From: Rhodocyclaceae bacterium
GTDB taxonomy: Bacteria > Pseudomonadota > Gammaproteobacteria > Burkholderiales > Rhodocyclaceae
Length of the DNA stretch: 32,514 nucleotides
Reading direction: 5' to 3'
Assembly (NCBI GenBank): GCA_003963315.1
Contig: RXJP01000131.1
Span: 4,885-37,398 of the forward strand
A program made the position numbers and the translations under genes. Below, piece by piece: positions 25,404-32,514 of this stretch (the first letter of the stretch is position 1; each line of letters starts with the position of its first letter). The notes under the pieces were generated by a model. It was not told the DNA's origin. It saw only the letters and a program-made list of their open reading frames with translations, and did not search any database.

Positions 25404-26768
25404 TCAGCCTACCTTGGGCAAATGACCGAGGGACTCGGCGATGGCCGCCTCCGGATATTCATAGTCCTCCAGCTTGCCAGCCAGGTAGCGGTCGTAGGAG
25501 GCCATGTCGAAATGGCCGTGGCCGGTGAGGTTGAACAGGATCACCTTTTCCTCGCCGGTGGCCTTGCAGCGCAGGGCTTCGTCGATGGCGGCGCGGATGG
25601 CGTGACAGGATTCGGGCGCGGGCATGATGCCTTCGGCCCGGGCGAACTGGACGCCGGCCTCGAAGGTGGCGACTTGCGGCACGGCCAGGGCTTCGATGAC
25701 GCCTTCGTGCAGCAGTTGCGAGACCAGGGGTGAGTCGCCGTGGTAACGCAGGCCGCCGGCGTGGATGCCGGGGGGCATGAAGTCGTGACCCAGGGTGTAC
25801 ATCTTCATCAGCGGCGTATAGCCAGAGGCGTCGCCGAAATCGTAGGCGTAGGCGCCCTTGGTCAGGGTGGGGCAGGAAGTGGGTTCCACCGCCACGCAGC
25901 GCAGATTGGCGGCGCGCTTGTCGCCGGCGGCCTTGTCGGCAAGGAAGGGGAAGGCGATGCCGCCGAAGCTGGAGCCGCCGCCACAGGGACCGAACACCAC
26001 GTCGGGGTAGAGACCGATCTTGTCGAACTGCTTCTTTGCTTCCAGGCCGATCACGGTCTGGTGCAGCAGTACGTGATTGAGCACCGAGCCCAGGGTGTAG
26101 CAGGTGTCGGGACTGGCGGCGGCCTCTTCCACCGCCTCCGAGATGGCGATGCCGAGGGAGCCCTGGCTGTCGGGATCCTTGGCCAGCACATCGCGACCGG
26201 CCTGGGTCAGGTTGGTGGGACTGGCGAACACTTCGGCGCCCCAAGTTTGCATCATGGAACGGCGGAAGGGCTTTTGCTCGTAGCTGACCTTGACCATGAA
26301 CACCCGAACCGGCAGGCCGAACATCTGGCCGGCAAAGGCGATGGAGCAGCCCCACTGGCCGGCGCCGGTTTCGGTGGTGAGTTTCTTGGTGCCGGCGATC
26401 TTGTTGAAATAGGCCTGGGGCACGGCGGAGTTCGGCTTATGGGAGCCGGCGGGGGAGACACCTTCGTATTTGTAGAAAATCTTGGCCGGCGTGCCCAGCA
26501 GTTTTTCCAGGCGCGCCGCCCGGCAGAGGGGCGAGGGCCGCCATAGGGCGTAGATCTGGCGCACTTCTTCGGGAATGGCGATCCAGCGCTGGGCCGACAT
26601 TTCCTGCTCCAGCAGGGGCATGGGGAAGATGGTAGCCATCTTTTCCAGGGGCACCGGCTGTCCATCCGGGCCCAGGGGGGGCGCCGGCGGATTGGTCAGA
26701 TCGGCGGCAACGTTGTACCAGTGGGTGGGGATCTCATCTTGTTCCAGGGTGACGCGAAGAGTTTGCAC
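25404..26768 (-). CDS. TrpB2-type tryptophan synthase beta-like protein
   Basis: PLP enzyme of the TrpB2 group, which makes tryptophan from indole and serine or acts on related substrates. The 454 residues exceed the normal TrpB (about 400), as expected for TrpB2. '[11 protein letters not shown]' holds the PLP lysine (K111). 'ETGAGQWG' and '[11 protein letters not shown]' are the active-site and phosphate-binding motifs, with 'HAGGLRYHG' near the end. The start is GTG at 26768 with GGAGAAG at good spacing. The longer frame to 26969 would run through the promoter region. No trpA or other trp gene is nearby, which supports an indole-salvage or orphan role. Confidence 0.9.
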   Translation of the reverse strand: MQTLRVTLEQDEIPTHWYNVAADLTNPPAPPLGPDGQPVPLEKMATIFPMPLLEQEMSAQRWIAIPEEVRQIYALWRPSPLCRAARLEKLLGTPAKIFYKYEGVSPAGSHKPNSAVPQAYFNKIAGTKKLTTETGAGQWGCSIAFAGQMFGLPVRVFMVKVSYEQKPFRRSMMQTWGAEVFASPTNLTQAGRDVLAKDPDSQGSLGIAISEAVEEAAASPDTCYTLGSVLNHVLLHQTVIGLEAKKQFDKIGLYPDVVFGPCGGGSSFGGIAFPFLADKAAGDKRAANLRCVAVEPTSCPTLTKGAYAYDFGDASGYTPLMKMYTLGHDFMPPGIHAGGLRYHGDSPLVSQLLHEGVIEALAVPQVATFEAGVQFARAEGIMPAPESCHAIRAAIDEALRCKATGEEKVILFNLTGHGHFDMASYDRYLAGKLEDYEYPEAAIAESLGHLPKVG

Positions 26769-26959
26769 GGGGAACTTCTCCAATCTGATTGCCCGACAGG
26801 CGAAAACGAAACATAAACGATTCAGGCCGGATGAAATTTGGAATGGATCAACAAAGCCGCATTTCGCTCCCCGACCAACGGATGAAATATTCGCAGCCGA
26901 CCTATGATAATGCTTGCAATTGTGCGAAAACAAAGCACCGCACGCCACCGGAGAACAAC

Positions 26960-28087
26960 ATGGCCTCACCCCACGACAACGTCAGCATGGCGGTGTTCTG
27001 CGATTTCGAGAACGTCGCCCTCGGCGTGCGCGACGCGAAATACGAAAAATTCGACATCAAGCTGGTGCTGGAGCGGTTGTTGCTCAAGGGCAGCATCGTG
27101 GTCAAGAAGGCTTATTGCGACTGGGACCGTTACAAGGCCTTCAAGGCCACCATGCACGAGGCCAACTTCGAGTTGATCGAAATTCCCCATGTGCGCCAGT
27201 CGGGCAAGAACTCCGCCGATATACGCCTGGTGGTGGACGCCCTGGACCTCTGCTACACCAAGTCCCACGTAAACACCTTCGTCATCATCAGCGGCGACTC
27301 GGACTTTTCGCCCCTGGTGTCCAAACTGCGGGAGAACGCCAAGCAGGTCATCGGCGTGGGGGTCAAACAATCCACTTCCGATTTGCTGATTGCTAATTGC
27401 GACGAATTCATTTTCTACGATGAACTGGTGCGCGAAAACCGGCGCACGTCCACCAAGCGGGAAACCCGGGAGGAACAGCCCGTGGCCAAGCGTTCCCCCG
27501 ATGAAGAAAGACAGCGCAAGGAGGAACTGGAAGTGCGCCGCAGCCAAGCCATACAAATGGCGGTGGAGACTTTCGATGCCCTGGCTTCCGAACGGGGCGA
27601 TAGCGGAAAAATTTGGGCATCCACGCTGAAACATGCGATCAAGCGCCGCAAGCCCGATTTCAGCGAGTCCTACTACGGCTTCCGCGCCTTCGGCAATTTA
27701 TTGGAAGAGGCCCAAACCCGGGGCTTGCTGGAATTGGGACGTGACGAGAAATCGGGTACCTACGTCCATCGCAGCGGCGGCGATATGCAGCGAAGCGCGG
27801 GAATCGTGCAACCGCCCGCCGTGGTCGAAGCGGTGACGGAAACGGTTGCTGCCGAGCAGGGCGGGGCGGTTGAGGGCGAGAAAAGCAAGCCGCGGCGGCG
27901 AGGGGGCGGCGGTCGCAGGCCTAGCGAAAAAACCGAAGCCGCATCGGCCAGGAAGGAGAAAGTAGCGCCGCCACAAAAGTCCGAAGGTGCGGCGGAAACT
28001 CAAGCAGCGGTGGTGAAGGAAGTGCGGACCAACGCCGCCCGTACCCCCGCCCCCCGCCGCCGCCTGCGCAAAACAGAGACAGCATAA
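26960..28087 (+). CDS. NYN-domain ribonuclease-like protein with OST-HTH/LOTUS domain
   Basis: A 375-residue protein. Residues 8-155 form a NYN/PIN-like domain with the acidic catalytic set: D15 in 'FCDFENVA', D87 and D93 in '[12 protein letters not shown]', D113 and D115 in '[10 protein letters not shown]'. A charged linker (155-195) leads to an OST-HTH/LOTUS domain at about 195-270 ('[17 protein letters not shown]', '[16 protein letters not shown]'). The tail (290-375) is low-complexity with Arg/Gly clusters ('[10 protein letters not shown]'), typical of RNA-binding disordered tails. The expected role is RNA cleavage or silencing. ATG 26960 with GGAGAA is chosen; the 57 codons upstream are not protein-like. 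It is divergent from TrpB2. Confidence 0.88.
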   Translation: MASPHDNVSMAVFCDFENVALGVRDAKYEKFDIKLVLERLLLKGSIVVKKAYCDWDRYKAFKATMHEANFELIEIPHVRQSGKNSADIRLVVDALDLCYTKSHVNTFVIISGDSDFSPLVSKLRENAKQVIGVGVKQSTSDLLIANCDEFIFYDELVRENRRTSTKRETREEQPVAKRSPDEERQRKEELEVRRSQAIQMAVETFDALASERGDSGKIWASTLKHAIKRRKPDFSESYYGFRAFGNLLEEAQTRGLLELGRDEKSGTYVHRSGGDMQRSAGIVQPPAVVEAVTETVAAEQGGAVEGEKSKPRRRGGGGRRPSEKTEAASARKEKVAPPQKSEGAAETQAAVVKEVRTNAARTPAPRRRLRKTETA

Positions 28088-28274
28088 AGTCCTTGCTTGC
28101 GGCCATCAGGCTTGGGATTTTTCAGGCCTATCAACGGCACAAGGCCGGCGCTGGGGATGCGCTGTCGATCCGGTTCCACCTCCCTCAAGGGTTCGCAGGG
28201 CCGCGTCGGCTACCGGGTCTTCGTTCTTAGCCCCGATTCCCGGCTTGATGTATCAGGAATCCCTTGCCCCATTC
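28088..28274. other. intergenic region upstream of the rpoH control elements
   Basis: About 187 bases between the NYN-LOTUS stop and the rpoH promoter elements. I see no terminator with a T-run, no tRNA and no convincing ORF. A weak 5-bp repeat (GGCCT/AGGCC) occurs near 28125-28145. Confidence 0.5.
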
Positions 28275-28302
28275 GGAACTTTCCCTCTCATTAGCACTCT
28301 CA
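28275..28302 (+). promoter_or_regulatory. sigma-E (RpoE) type promoter candidate for rpoH
   Basis: GGAACTT at 28275-28281, a 16-base spacer, then TCTCA at 28298-28302. The first box is an exact match and the second a 4/5 match to the RpoE consensus GGAACTT-N16-TCTGA. E. coli rpoH also has a sigma-E promoter. The -10 lies inside the CIRCE element, and the start would be near 28308. Confidence 0.6.
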
Positions 28303-28317
28303 AGCGACGAGTGCTAA
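28291..28317. promoter_or_regulatory. CIRCE operator (HrcA binding site) upstream of rpoH
   Basis: TTAGCACTC-N9-GAGTGCTAA is an exact match to the CIRCE consensus with perfect 9-bp arms. It ends 30 bases before the rpoH ATG. HrcA bound here would cover the predicted -10 and start site and repress rpoH until heat stress titrates GroEL away from HrcA. Confidence 0.95.
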
Positions 28318-28347
28318 ACTTGTTTTAGAGAAAAGGAGGTCGTGTCC

Positions 28348-29244
28348 ATGAGCCATGCCCTGATGCTTACCCAAACCGCTAATCCCCTTGCCAATTTGAG
28401 CCTTGCGCCGTCCAGCGCCGGCAGCTTGGAAGCTTATATCCAGGCTGCCAACCGGGTGCCTATGCTCAGCGAGACGGAAGAGATTGATCTTGCCCGGCGC
28501 TTCCGGGAACAAGAAGATTTGGAGGCTGCCCGCAAGCTGGTGTTGTCCCATTTGCGGCTGGTGGTGTCCGTGGCGCGAGGCTATCTGGGATACGGCTTGC
28601 CCCATGCCGACCTGATTCAGGAAGGCAATATCGGCCTGATGAAGGCAGTCAAGCGCTTCGACCCTGAGCGGGGAGTGCGCTTGGTCTCCTTCGCCATGCA
28701 CTGGATCAAGGCCGAAATCCACGAATACATCATCAAGAACTGGCGCCTGGTCAAGATCGCCACCACCAAAGCCCAGCGCAAGCTGTTCTTCAATCTGCGC
28801 AGCATGAAGAAGAGTCTGGGCACCCTGGGGCCGGACGAAGTGCACTCCATGGCCCAGCGCCTGGGGGTGAAGGACGAGGAAGTAGTGGAGATGGAAACCC
28901 GCCTGTCCGGTGGCGAGGTGTCTCTGGAACCCCTTCAGGAAGAGGAAAATGAGCGCTTCTCGCCCATCGCCTGGTTGGCCGCCGACGAAAGCACCGAGCC
29001 CACCGCCCGGATCGCCCAGCAGGAATACGACCACCTGCAAACGGACGGCCTGCAAAGCGCCTTGGCCGGATTGGACGAACGTAGCCGCGCCATCATTCAA
29101 CGCCGCTGGCTGGTGGAAGATGGGGAAGAAGCCGCGACCCTGCACGAGTTGGCCGCCGAGTACAAGGTATCCGCCGAACGCATTCGCCAGATTGAAGTCA
29201 AGGCCATGCAAAAAATGAAGGCCGTGCTGACGCCGACAGCCTGA
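28348..29244 (+). CDS. rpoH: RNA polymerase sigma factor RpoH (sigma-32)
   Basis: Heat-shock sigma factor. The 298-residue product has region 2 ('HLRLVVSVARGY', 'DLIQEGNIGLMKAVKRFDP', 'FAMHWIKAEIHEYI'), the RpoH box 'QRKLFFNLR' at 143-151 that marks sigma-32 specifically, and region 4 ('ATLHELAAEYKVSAERIRQIE', positions about 264-284). ATG 28348 is preferred to GTG 28342: AGGAGGT lies 7 bases before the ATG but only one base before the GTG. It follows ftsEX, as in E. coli, although with three other genes between. It is controlled by a CIRCE site and a sigma-E-like promoter and is followed by a strong terminator. Confidence 0.98.
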   Translation: MSHALMLTQTANPLANLSLAPSSAGSLEAYIQAANRVPMLSETEEIDLARRFREQEDLEAARKLVLSHLRLVVSVARGYLGYGLPHADLIQEGNIGLMKAVKRFDPERGVRLVSFAMHWIKAEIHEYIIKNWRLVKIATTKAQRKLFFNLRSMKKSLGTLGPDEVHSMAQRLGVKDEEVVEMETRLSGGEVSLEPLQEEENERFSPIAWLAADESTEPTARIAQQEYDHLQTDGLQSALAGLDERSRAIIQRRWLVEDGEEAATLHELAAEYKVSAERIRQIEVKAMQKMKAVLTPTA

Positions 29245-29260
29245 GCAATCTCCGCCAACA

Positions 29261-29293
29261 AAAAACGGGCAGCCAAGGCTGCCCGTTTTTTTT
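29261..29293. terminator. bidirectional intrinsic terminator after rpoH
   Basis: A near-perfect stem (AAAAACGGGCAGC, loop CAAG, GCTGCCCGTTTTT) ends in eight Ts on the plus strand and an A-run on the other side. It serves the convergent rpoH and SCO genes. Confidence 0.95.
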
Positions 29294-29307
29294 CAACCGG
29301 CCACGCC

Positions 29308-29943
29308 TTAGCGCACACCACCCCCTGTCAGCGCCTGATAGTCCTCCGCCATGCGCTCGGCAGGAATCGGTGGCATGAACAGGGCCTTGAGCCGACCCTG
29401 GGGATCAATCAGGTACATGGCCGCGGAATGGTCCACCAAATAGTTGCGGGGATCATCCTTTTCATGGCGCTCGTAAAAAACGCCCAGCGTTTTCACCAAG
29501 GGGGCAAGGGCCTCATCGCTTCCGGTCACGCCCTTGAAGCTGGGATCGAAGGCGGGCACGTAACGGCCCAGGAGCTCCGGCGTATCCCGGCCTGCATCCA
29601 CGGACACGAACACCACCTCGGGCAAAGTGCCGCCGGCGGCAGCCACCTTGCCGCGTACATCCCGCAACAGGGAAAGCGCCGTGGGGCAAACATCCGGGCA
29701 ATGGGTGTACCCAAAAAAGACAAAGGTCCACTTGCCTTTCAGATTGTCATTGGTGAATTCCCCACTCGGCCCCCGCATGGAAAAAGGCGGCAGGGGCCTT
29801 GTGTCGTTGAGTACTGTTGCGGCTTTCACCGCCGGCCCGCGAACATGCCCGCCTTGGTGTACCGCTTTTGAAGCCAGATATCCAGCACCTGCCGCACAGG
29901 CAACACCTGCGACAAGCAGTCCTTTTCGCCAAGTTTCCTTCAT
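29308..29943 (-). CDS. SCO1/SenC family copper chaperone
   Basis: Thioredoxin-fold, membrane-anchored protein that delivers copper to the CuA site of cytochrome c oxidase or protects thiols. The 211-residue product has an N-terminal membrane helix (about 8-27), then the periplasmic domain with copper ligands C82 and C86 in 'GYTHCPDVCP' and H172 in 'LVDHSAAMYLIDPQG'. The start ATG at 29943 has AGGA at 8 bases. No oxidase genes are nearby. A 15-base palindrome lies just before its ribosome site. Confidence 0.94.
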   Translation of the reverse strand: MKETWRKGLLVAGVACAAGAGYLASKAVHQGGHVRGPAVKAATVLNDTRPLPPFSMRGPSGEFTNDNLKGKWTFVFFGYTHCPDVCPTALSLLRDVRGKVAAAGGTLPEVVFVSVDAGRDTPELLGRYVPAFDPSFKGVTGSDEALAPLVKTLGVFYERHEKDDPRNYLVDHSAAMYLIDPQGRLKALFMPPIPAERMAEDYQALTGGGVR

Positions 29944-30175
29944 ATTTATTCCTACTATTTCAAATAGTTAAACAAGTCATGTTGCAGTCACGCAACACCC
30001 ATATGATCAACCCGGGAATTTCCTCAATCTTTTTGCCTAATTATTTCAAGCATGACGTAAAGTTCGCTCCATCGAATGAATCTAAGGTGTCTGGCTGAGC
30101 ACCGCAAAGCAAGTTCCATCAGCCAAATAAGAAATAAAAACTTCGCAAGGAACAAAGCGGAGGAGGAGATAAGAA
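29944..30175. other. AT-rich intergenic region between SCO and mpl genes
   Basis: About 230 bases, clearly lower in GC than the rest of the window. It holds a palindrome ACTATTT-C-AAATAGT (29954-29968), a small inverted repeat GTTGC/GCAAC (29981-29996), and a plus-strand purine-rich stretch GGAGGAGGAG near 30159. No ORF with a convincing product and no clear plus-strand promoter were found. Confidence 0.5.
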
Positions 30176-30210
30176 CGGCCCGTCGGTGATCCGACGGGCC
30201 GATTCTTTTT
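30176..30210. terminator. intrinsic terminator downstream of mpl, usable on both strands
   Basis: An 11-bp GC-rich stem (CGGCCCGTCGG, loop TGAT, complement) lies 20 bases past the mpl stop. On the minus strand it is followed by TTCTTAT. On the plus strand TTCTTTTT follows, so it could also end a transcript from the AT-rich gap. Confidence 0.85.
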
Positions 30211-30221
30211 GTGGCGGTAGA

Positions 30222-31568
30222 TCAGGTTGCCAGAGCGGTCAGCAACTTGCCGTGGATGCCGCCGAACCCACCGTTGCTCATCACCAGCACCTGGTCACCC
30301 GCCTTGGCTGCGGCGGCGATGGCAGCCACCAGCGCCTCCAGATCGTCAAACACCGCTGCTTTGTCGCCCAGGGGGGCCAAAGCCTCCCTGGCATCCCATC
30401 CCAGATTGTTGGCGTAGCAGAACACTGCGTCGGCATCGGTCAGACTCCGGGGCAGCTGGGCCTTCATGGTGCCAAGCTTCATGGTGTTGGAACGGGGCTC
30501 CAGCACGGCCAGAATGCGGCAGCCGGCGCCCATCTTGCGTCGCAGGCCGGCCAGGGTGACTTCAATCGCCGTGGGGTGGTGGGCGAAATCGTCGTACACC
30601 GTTACGCCCCGGACCGTGCCCCTCACTTCCAGGCGGCGCTTGACTCCTTTGAATCGCGTCAGGGCCTGAAGCCCGGCTTCAAGCGGAACACCGGCATGGC
30701 GCGCCGCCAGCAAGGCGGCCACGGCATTGGCCTGGTTATGGGCGCCGGGTAGGGACAGGCTGCTGACTCCTTGCCTAACTCCCTGGAACAGAACGGAGAA
30801 GCTCTCCCCTTCAGCCGCCTCGGCCTGCCAACCCTCGGAGGTGTTGAACCACTCCACCCCGCTCCAGCAGCCGCGCTGGAGCACCCGTTTGAGGGACTCC
30901 TCGCCACCGTTGGCAACAATCAGGCCCTGACCGGGAATAGTACGCACCAAATGATGGAATTGCGTCTCAATGGCAGCAAGATCAGAGAAGATATCCGCAT
31001 GATCAAACTCGAGATTATTCAGGATCACCGTGCGTGGATGGTAATGAACGAATTTGGACCGCTTGTCGCAGAAGGCCGTGTCGTACTCGTCTGCCTCGAT
31101 GACGAAGAAAGGGGAATCGGTGAGCCGGGCCGAGACGCCGAAATCCTGAGGCACCCCCCCCACCAGGAAACCGGGATTGAGGCCGGCGTCTTCCAGTATC
31201 CAAGCCAACAGCGAGGTGGTGGTGGTCTTGCCGTGGGTGCCTGCCACGCCCAGCACCCATTTGTCCCGCAGGATGTTTTCCGCCAACCATTGGGGGCCGG
31301 ACACATAGGGCAGGTTGCGGTTGAGGATTTCCTCCAACAGGGGATTACCCCGGGAAACGGTATTGCCCACCACAAAAAGATCGGGGGCCAAGCCGACCTG
31401 CTCCGGGCCGTAACCATTGATCAACTCGATACCTTGCTCTTCCAGCTGGGTACTCATGGGGGGGTAAACATTGGCATCGCAGCCGGTCACCCGGTGGCCG
31501 GCGGAACGGGCAATCAGGGCGATACCGCCCATAAAGGTGCCGCAAATGCCTAGGATATGGATATGCAT
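30222..31568 (-). CDS. mpl: UDP-N-acetylmuramate:L-alanyl-gamma-D-glutamyl-meso-diaminopimelate ligase
   Basis: Mur-ligase family enzyme that attaches recycled murein tripeptide to UDP-MurNAc, saving peptidoglycan parts. The 448-residue length is typical. 'HILGICGTFMGGIALIARSAG' opens the protein (cited as positions 4-24). The ATP loop is 'GVAGTHGKTTTTSLL' (107-121), 'FVIEADEYDTAF' follows, then 'NNLEFDHADIF' and 'YDDFAHHPTAI' near the C-terminus, the last typical of Mpl/MurC. ICGTFMGG separates it from MurC, which reads GIGGxGM. The divergent neighbour starts 137 bases away. Confidence 0.96.
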   Translation of the reverse strand: MHIHILGICGTFMGGIALIARSAGHRVTGCDANVYPPMSTQLEEQGIELINGYGPEQVGLAPDLFVVGNTVSRGNPLLEEILNRNLPYVSGPQWLAENILRDKWVLGVAGTHGKTTTTSLLAWILEDAGLNPGFLVGGVPQDFGVSARLTDSPFFVIEADEYDTAFCDKRSKFVHYHPRTVILNNLEFDHADIFSDLAAIETQFHHLVRTIPGQGLIVANGGEESLKRVLQRGCWSGVEWFNTSEGWQAEAAEGESFSVLFQGVRQGVSSLSLPGAHNQANAVAALLAARHAGVPLEAGLQALTRFKGVKRRLEVRGTVRGVTVYDDFAHHPTAIEVTLAGLRRKMGAGCRILAVLEPRSNTMKLGTMKAQLPRSLTDADAVFCYANNLGWDAREALAPLGDKAAVFDDLEALVAAIAAAAKAGDQVLVMSNGGFGGIHGKLLTALAT

Positions 31569-31705
31569 GGGGAAATCCGCTGTATCGTGAGGATGGCCGG
31601 CTTCGGGGAGCAGGGAAGAGGCGGTTAGAATGAACCGAGTTTAACCGCCACCTTGCCCATCGCCGTGCCCGATAAGCGGGGATTACTCCCCGGGAATTGA
31701 CCGAC

Positions 31706-32323
31706 ATGACACGCCACAAGCAAGCGTTCCGAACCGGCAACGGTTTCGCCCGCCAGGCCATCGCGGCCTCCGCCGCCCGCATGATGGCTGAGGACGGCAT
31801 CAACGACTACGGTTACGCCAAGCGCAAAGCCGCCCGCGGCTTGGGCTATGGCGAAGGCGTAGGCCTGCCCACCAATGAAGAAGTGCAGTCGGAACTGCGC
31901 GCCTACCAAGCGCTCTACCAGGAAGACGAACTCAAGGTCCGGCTGCGGGAAATGCGCATCGTTGCCCTGGACCTGATGGCCGGCCTGGAGGAATTCCGCC
32001 CCTACTTGACCGGCGCCGTGCTGGACGGCACCGCCGGCCGCGCCTCCAGCATCGAGGTGGATCTGTTCGCGGACAGCACCAAAGATGTCGAAATCTCGCT
32101 GCTATCTCGCGGCATCCCCTACCGAACTTCCGAACCGCGCCGACAAGGACCGGATACCCCCGAAACCCAGTTGCACCTGGAATGGGAGGACATCCCGGTG
32201 ATCCTGTCGGTCTACCCCCTTCCCCTGGAACGGCAACGGGCCGCCGGCAGCCGCCATGAACGCGCCCGGGCCAAACCCGCCGCCGTGGCCGCGCTACTGG
32301 AAGATGTGGAGGATGTGGATTGA
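31706..32323 (+). CDS. conserved protein of unknown function with nucleotidyltransferase-like motif
   Basis: A 205-residue soluble protein. The N-terminal part (10-50) is basic and alanine-rich ('ASAARMMAEDGINDYGYAK'). Residues 60-100 are helical and acidic. From about 105, 'LDGTAGRASSIEVDLFADS' resembles the core of polymerase-beta-type nucleotidyltransferases (GT, then E117-x-D119), followed by 'DVEISLLSRGIPYRT'. The first two acidic residues would bind metal. The G-to-ExD spacing is slightly short, so this is only an inference. ATG 31706 is chosen over TTG 31697. It lies next to mpl and overlaps the TlpA-like gene, an arrangement I believe is common in Rhodocyclales. Its function is unknown to me. 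Confidence 0.75.
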   Translation: MTRHKQAFRTGNGFARQAIAASAARMMAEDGINDYGYAKRKAARGLGYGEGVGLPTNEEVQSELRAYQALYQEDELKVRLREMRIVALDLMAGLEEFRPYLTGAVLDGTAGRASSIEVDLFADSTKDVEISLLSRGIPYRTSEPRRQGPDTPETQLHLEWEDIPVILSVYPLPLERQRAAGSRHERARAKPAAVAALLEDVEDVD

Positions 32324-32514
32324 GGCGGAATTTGCAGCGGCTGGCGGTGATCGCCGTTGCCCTGATCGCGGCCTGGATCGGCTACCAAGCAGGCAAGCGC
32401 GGCAACGACGCGACGCCGCCCCTGGATCCAGCAGCCCTGAATCGCTTGTTGCAAGCCCCTCTGGCCAAGCTTGACGGCGCTCCCGGAACTCTGAAGGAAT
32501 GGGAAGGGAAGATA
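32320..32514 (+). CDS. TlpA-like thioredoxin-family protein, N-terminal part (3' truncated)
   Basis: Opens with TTG at 32320, overlapping the previous stop codon (TTGA), and runs off the window after 65 codons. The N-terminus is a signal anchor ('LAVIAVALIAAWIGYQAG'), then a polar linker, then 'LAKLDGAPGTLKEWEGKI', the usual lead-in to the redox-active thioredoxin fold of TlpA/ResA proteins. The CxxC motif would lie just past the end. It probably works in periplasmic thiol reduction, for instance in cytochrome c maturation. No ATG start is available in this frame. Confidence 0.7.
   Translation, partial: MRRNLQRLAVIAVALIAAWIGYQAGKRGNDATPPLDPAALNRLLQAPLAKLDGAPGTLKEWEGKI

Noticed and set aside
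26838-26851. TTGGA-ATGG-ATCAA, a half-match to an FNR site between TrpB2 and NYN-LOTUS
   Set aside because: Only the right half fits; the left half has two mismatches in the key bases.
28288-28293. Sigma-70 promoter for rpoH using TTGCCC at 28264 and TCATTA as -10
   Set aside because: The -10 matches too poorly, and the sigma-E-like pair in the same place is much stronger.
30186-30752. Plus-strand frame starting at GTG after a GGAGGAGGAG stretch
   Set aside because: It starts inside the terminator stem, the spacing to the purine run is too long, and the rest is antisense to mpl.

Overview
The window reads as a chromosomal core segment of a GC-rich betaproteobacterium, most likely Rhodocyclales or a close relative. 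This rests on gene order: TPR protein-lolB-ispE-tRNA-Gln-prs-rplY-pth-ychF, M16 peptidase pair-rsmD-coaD-ferredoxin, ftsY-ftsEX-rpoH, and mpl next to a TlpA-type thioredoxin. The genus cannot be fixed from the sequence alone. No insertion sequence, prophage, CRISPR array, integrase or rRNA operon was seen.

Layout. 1-3455 (+): the end of an alpha/beta hydrolase, ilvA, a MalY/PatB C-S lyase and a small one-helix membrane protein, closed by a strong bidirectional terminator. 3533-5369 (-): ompW and ychF. 5650-6936 (+): a TPR-methyltransferase fusion. 6949-12659 (-): the housekeeping run pth, rplY, prs, tRNA-Gln, ispE, lolB and a large TPR protein, with mutM and a TauE/SafE permease divergent at 12785-14402. 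14467-15751 (-): ferredoxin, coaD, rsmD. 15818-16900 (+): an orphan GT-B glycosyltransferase-like gene. 16913-19649 (-): an inactive and an active M16 peptidase. 19744-29244: ftsY, ftsE, ftsX and rpoH in the E. coli order, with four other genes between them (a tandem-HD/HD-GYP protein, a GAF-HD-GYP-hemerythrin protein, TrpB2, and a NYN-LOTUS protein). 29308-32514: SCO copper chaperone, mpl, a nucleotidyltransferase-like protein of unknown function, and the start of a TlpA-like gene.

How parts work together. One operon supplies translation and precursor functions (tRNA-Gln, PRPP synthase, L25, peptidyl-tRNA hydrolase, YchF) together with outer-membrane lipoprotein insertion (LolB) and isoprenoid synthesis (IspE). 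FtsY and FtsEX serve membrane-protein targeting and division, and RpoH drives the heat-shock response. Mpl recycles cell-wall peptides.

The most notable signals are these. (1) The GAF-HD-GYP-hemerythrin protein has lost one expected metal-ligand histidine in each metal-binding domain: YD in place of HD, and Gln in place of the first His of HxxxH. (2) The same FNR-type 14-bp palindrome, TTGACC-N2-GGTCAA, lies upstream of that gene and of ompW, suggesting shared oxygen control. (3) A perfect CIRCE operator sits over the -10 of a sigma-E-like promoter immediately upstream of rpoH.
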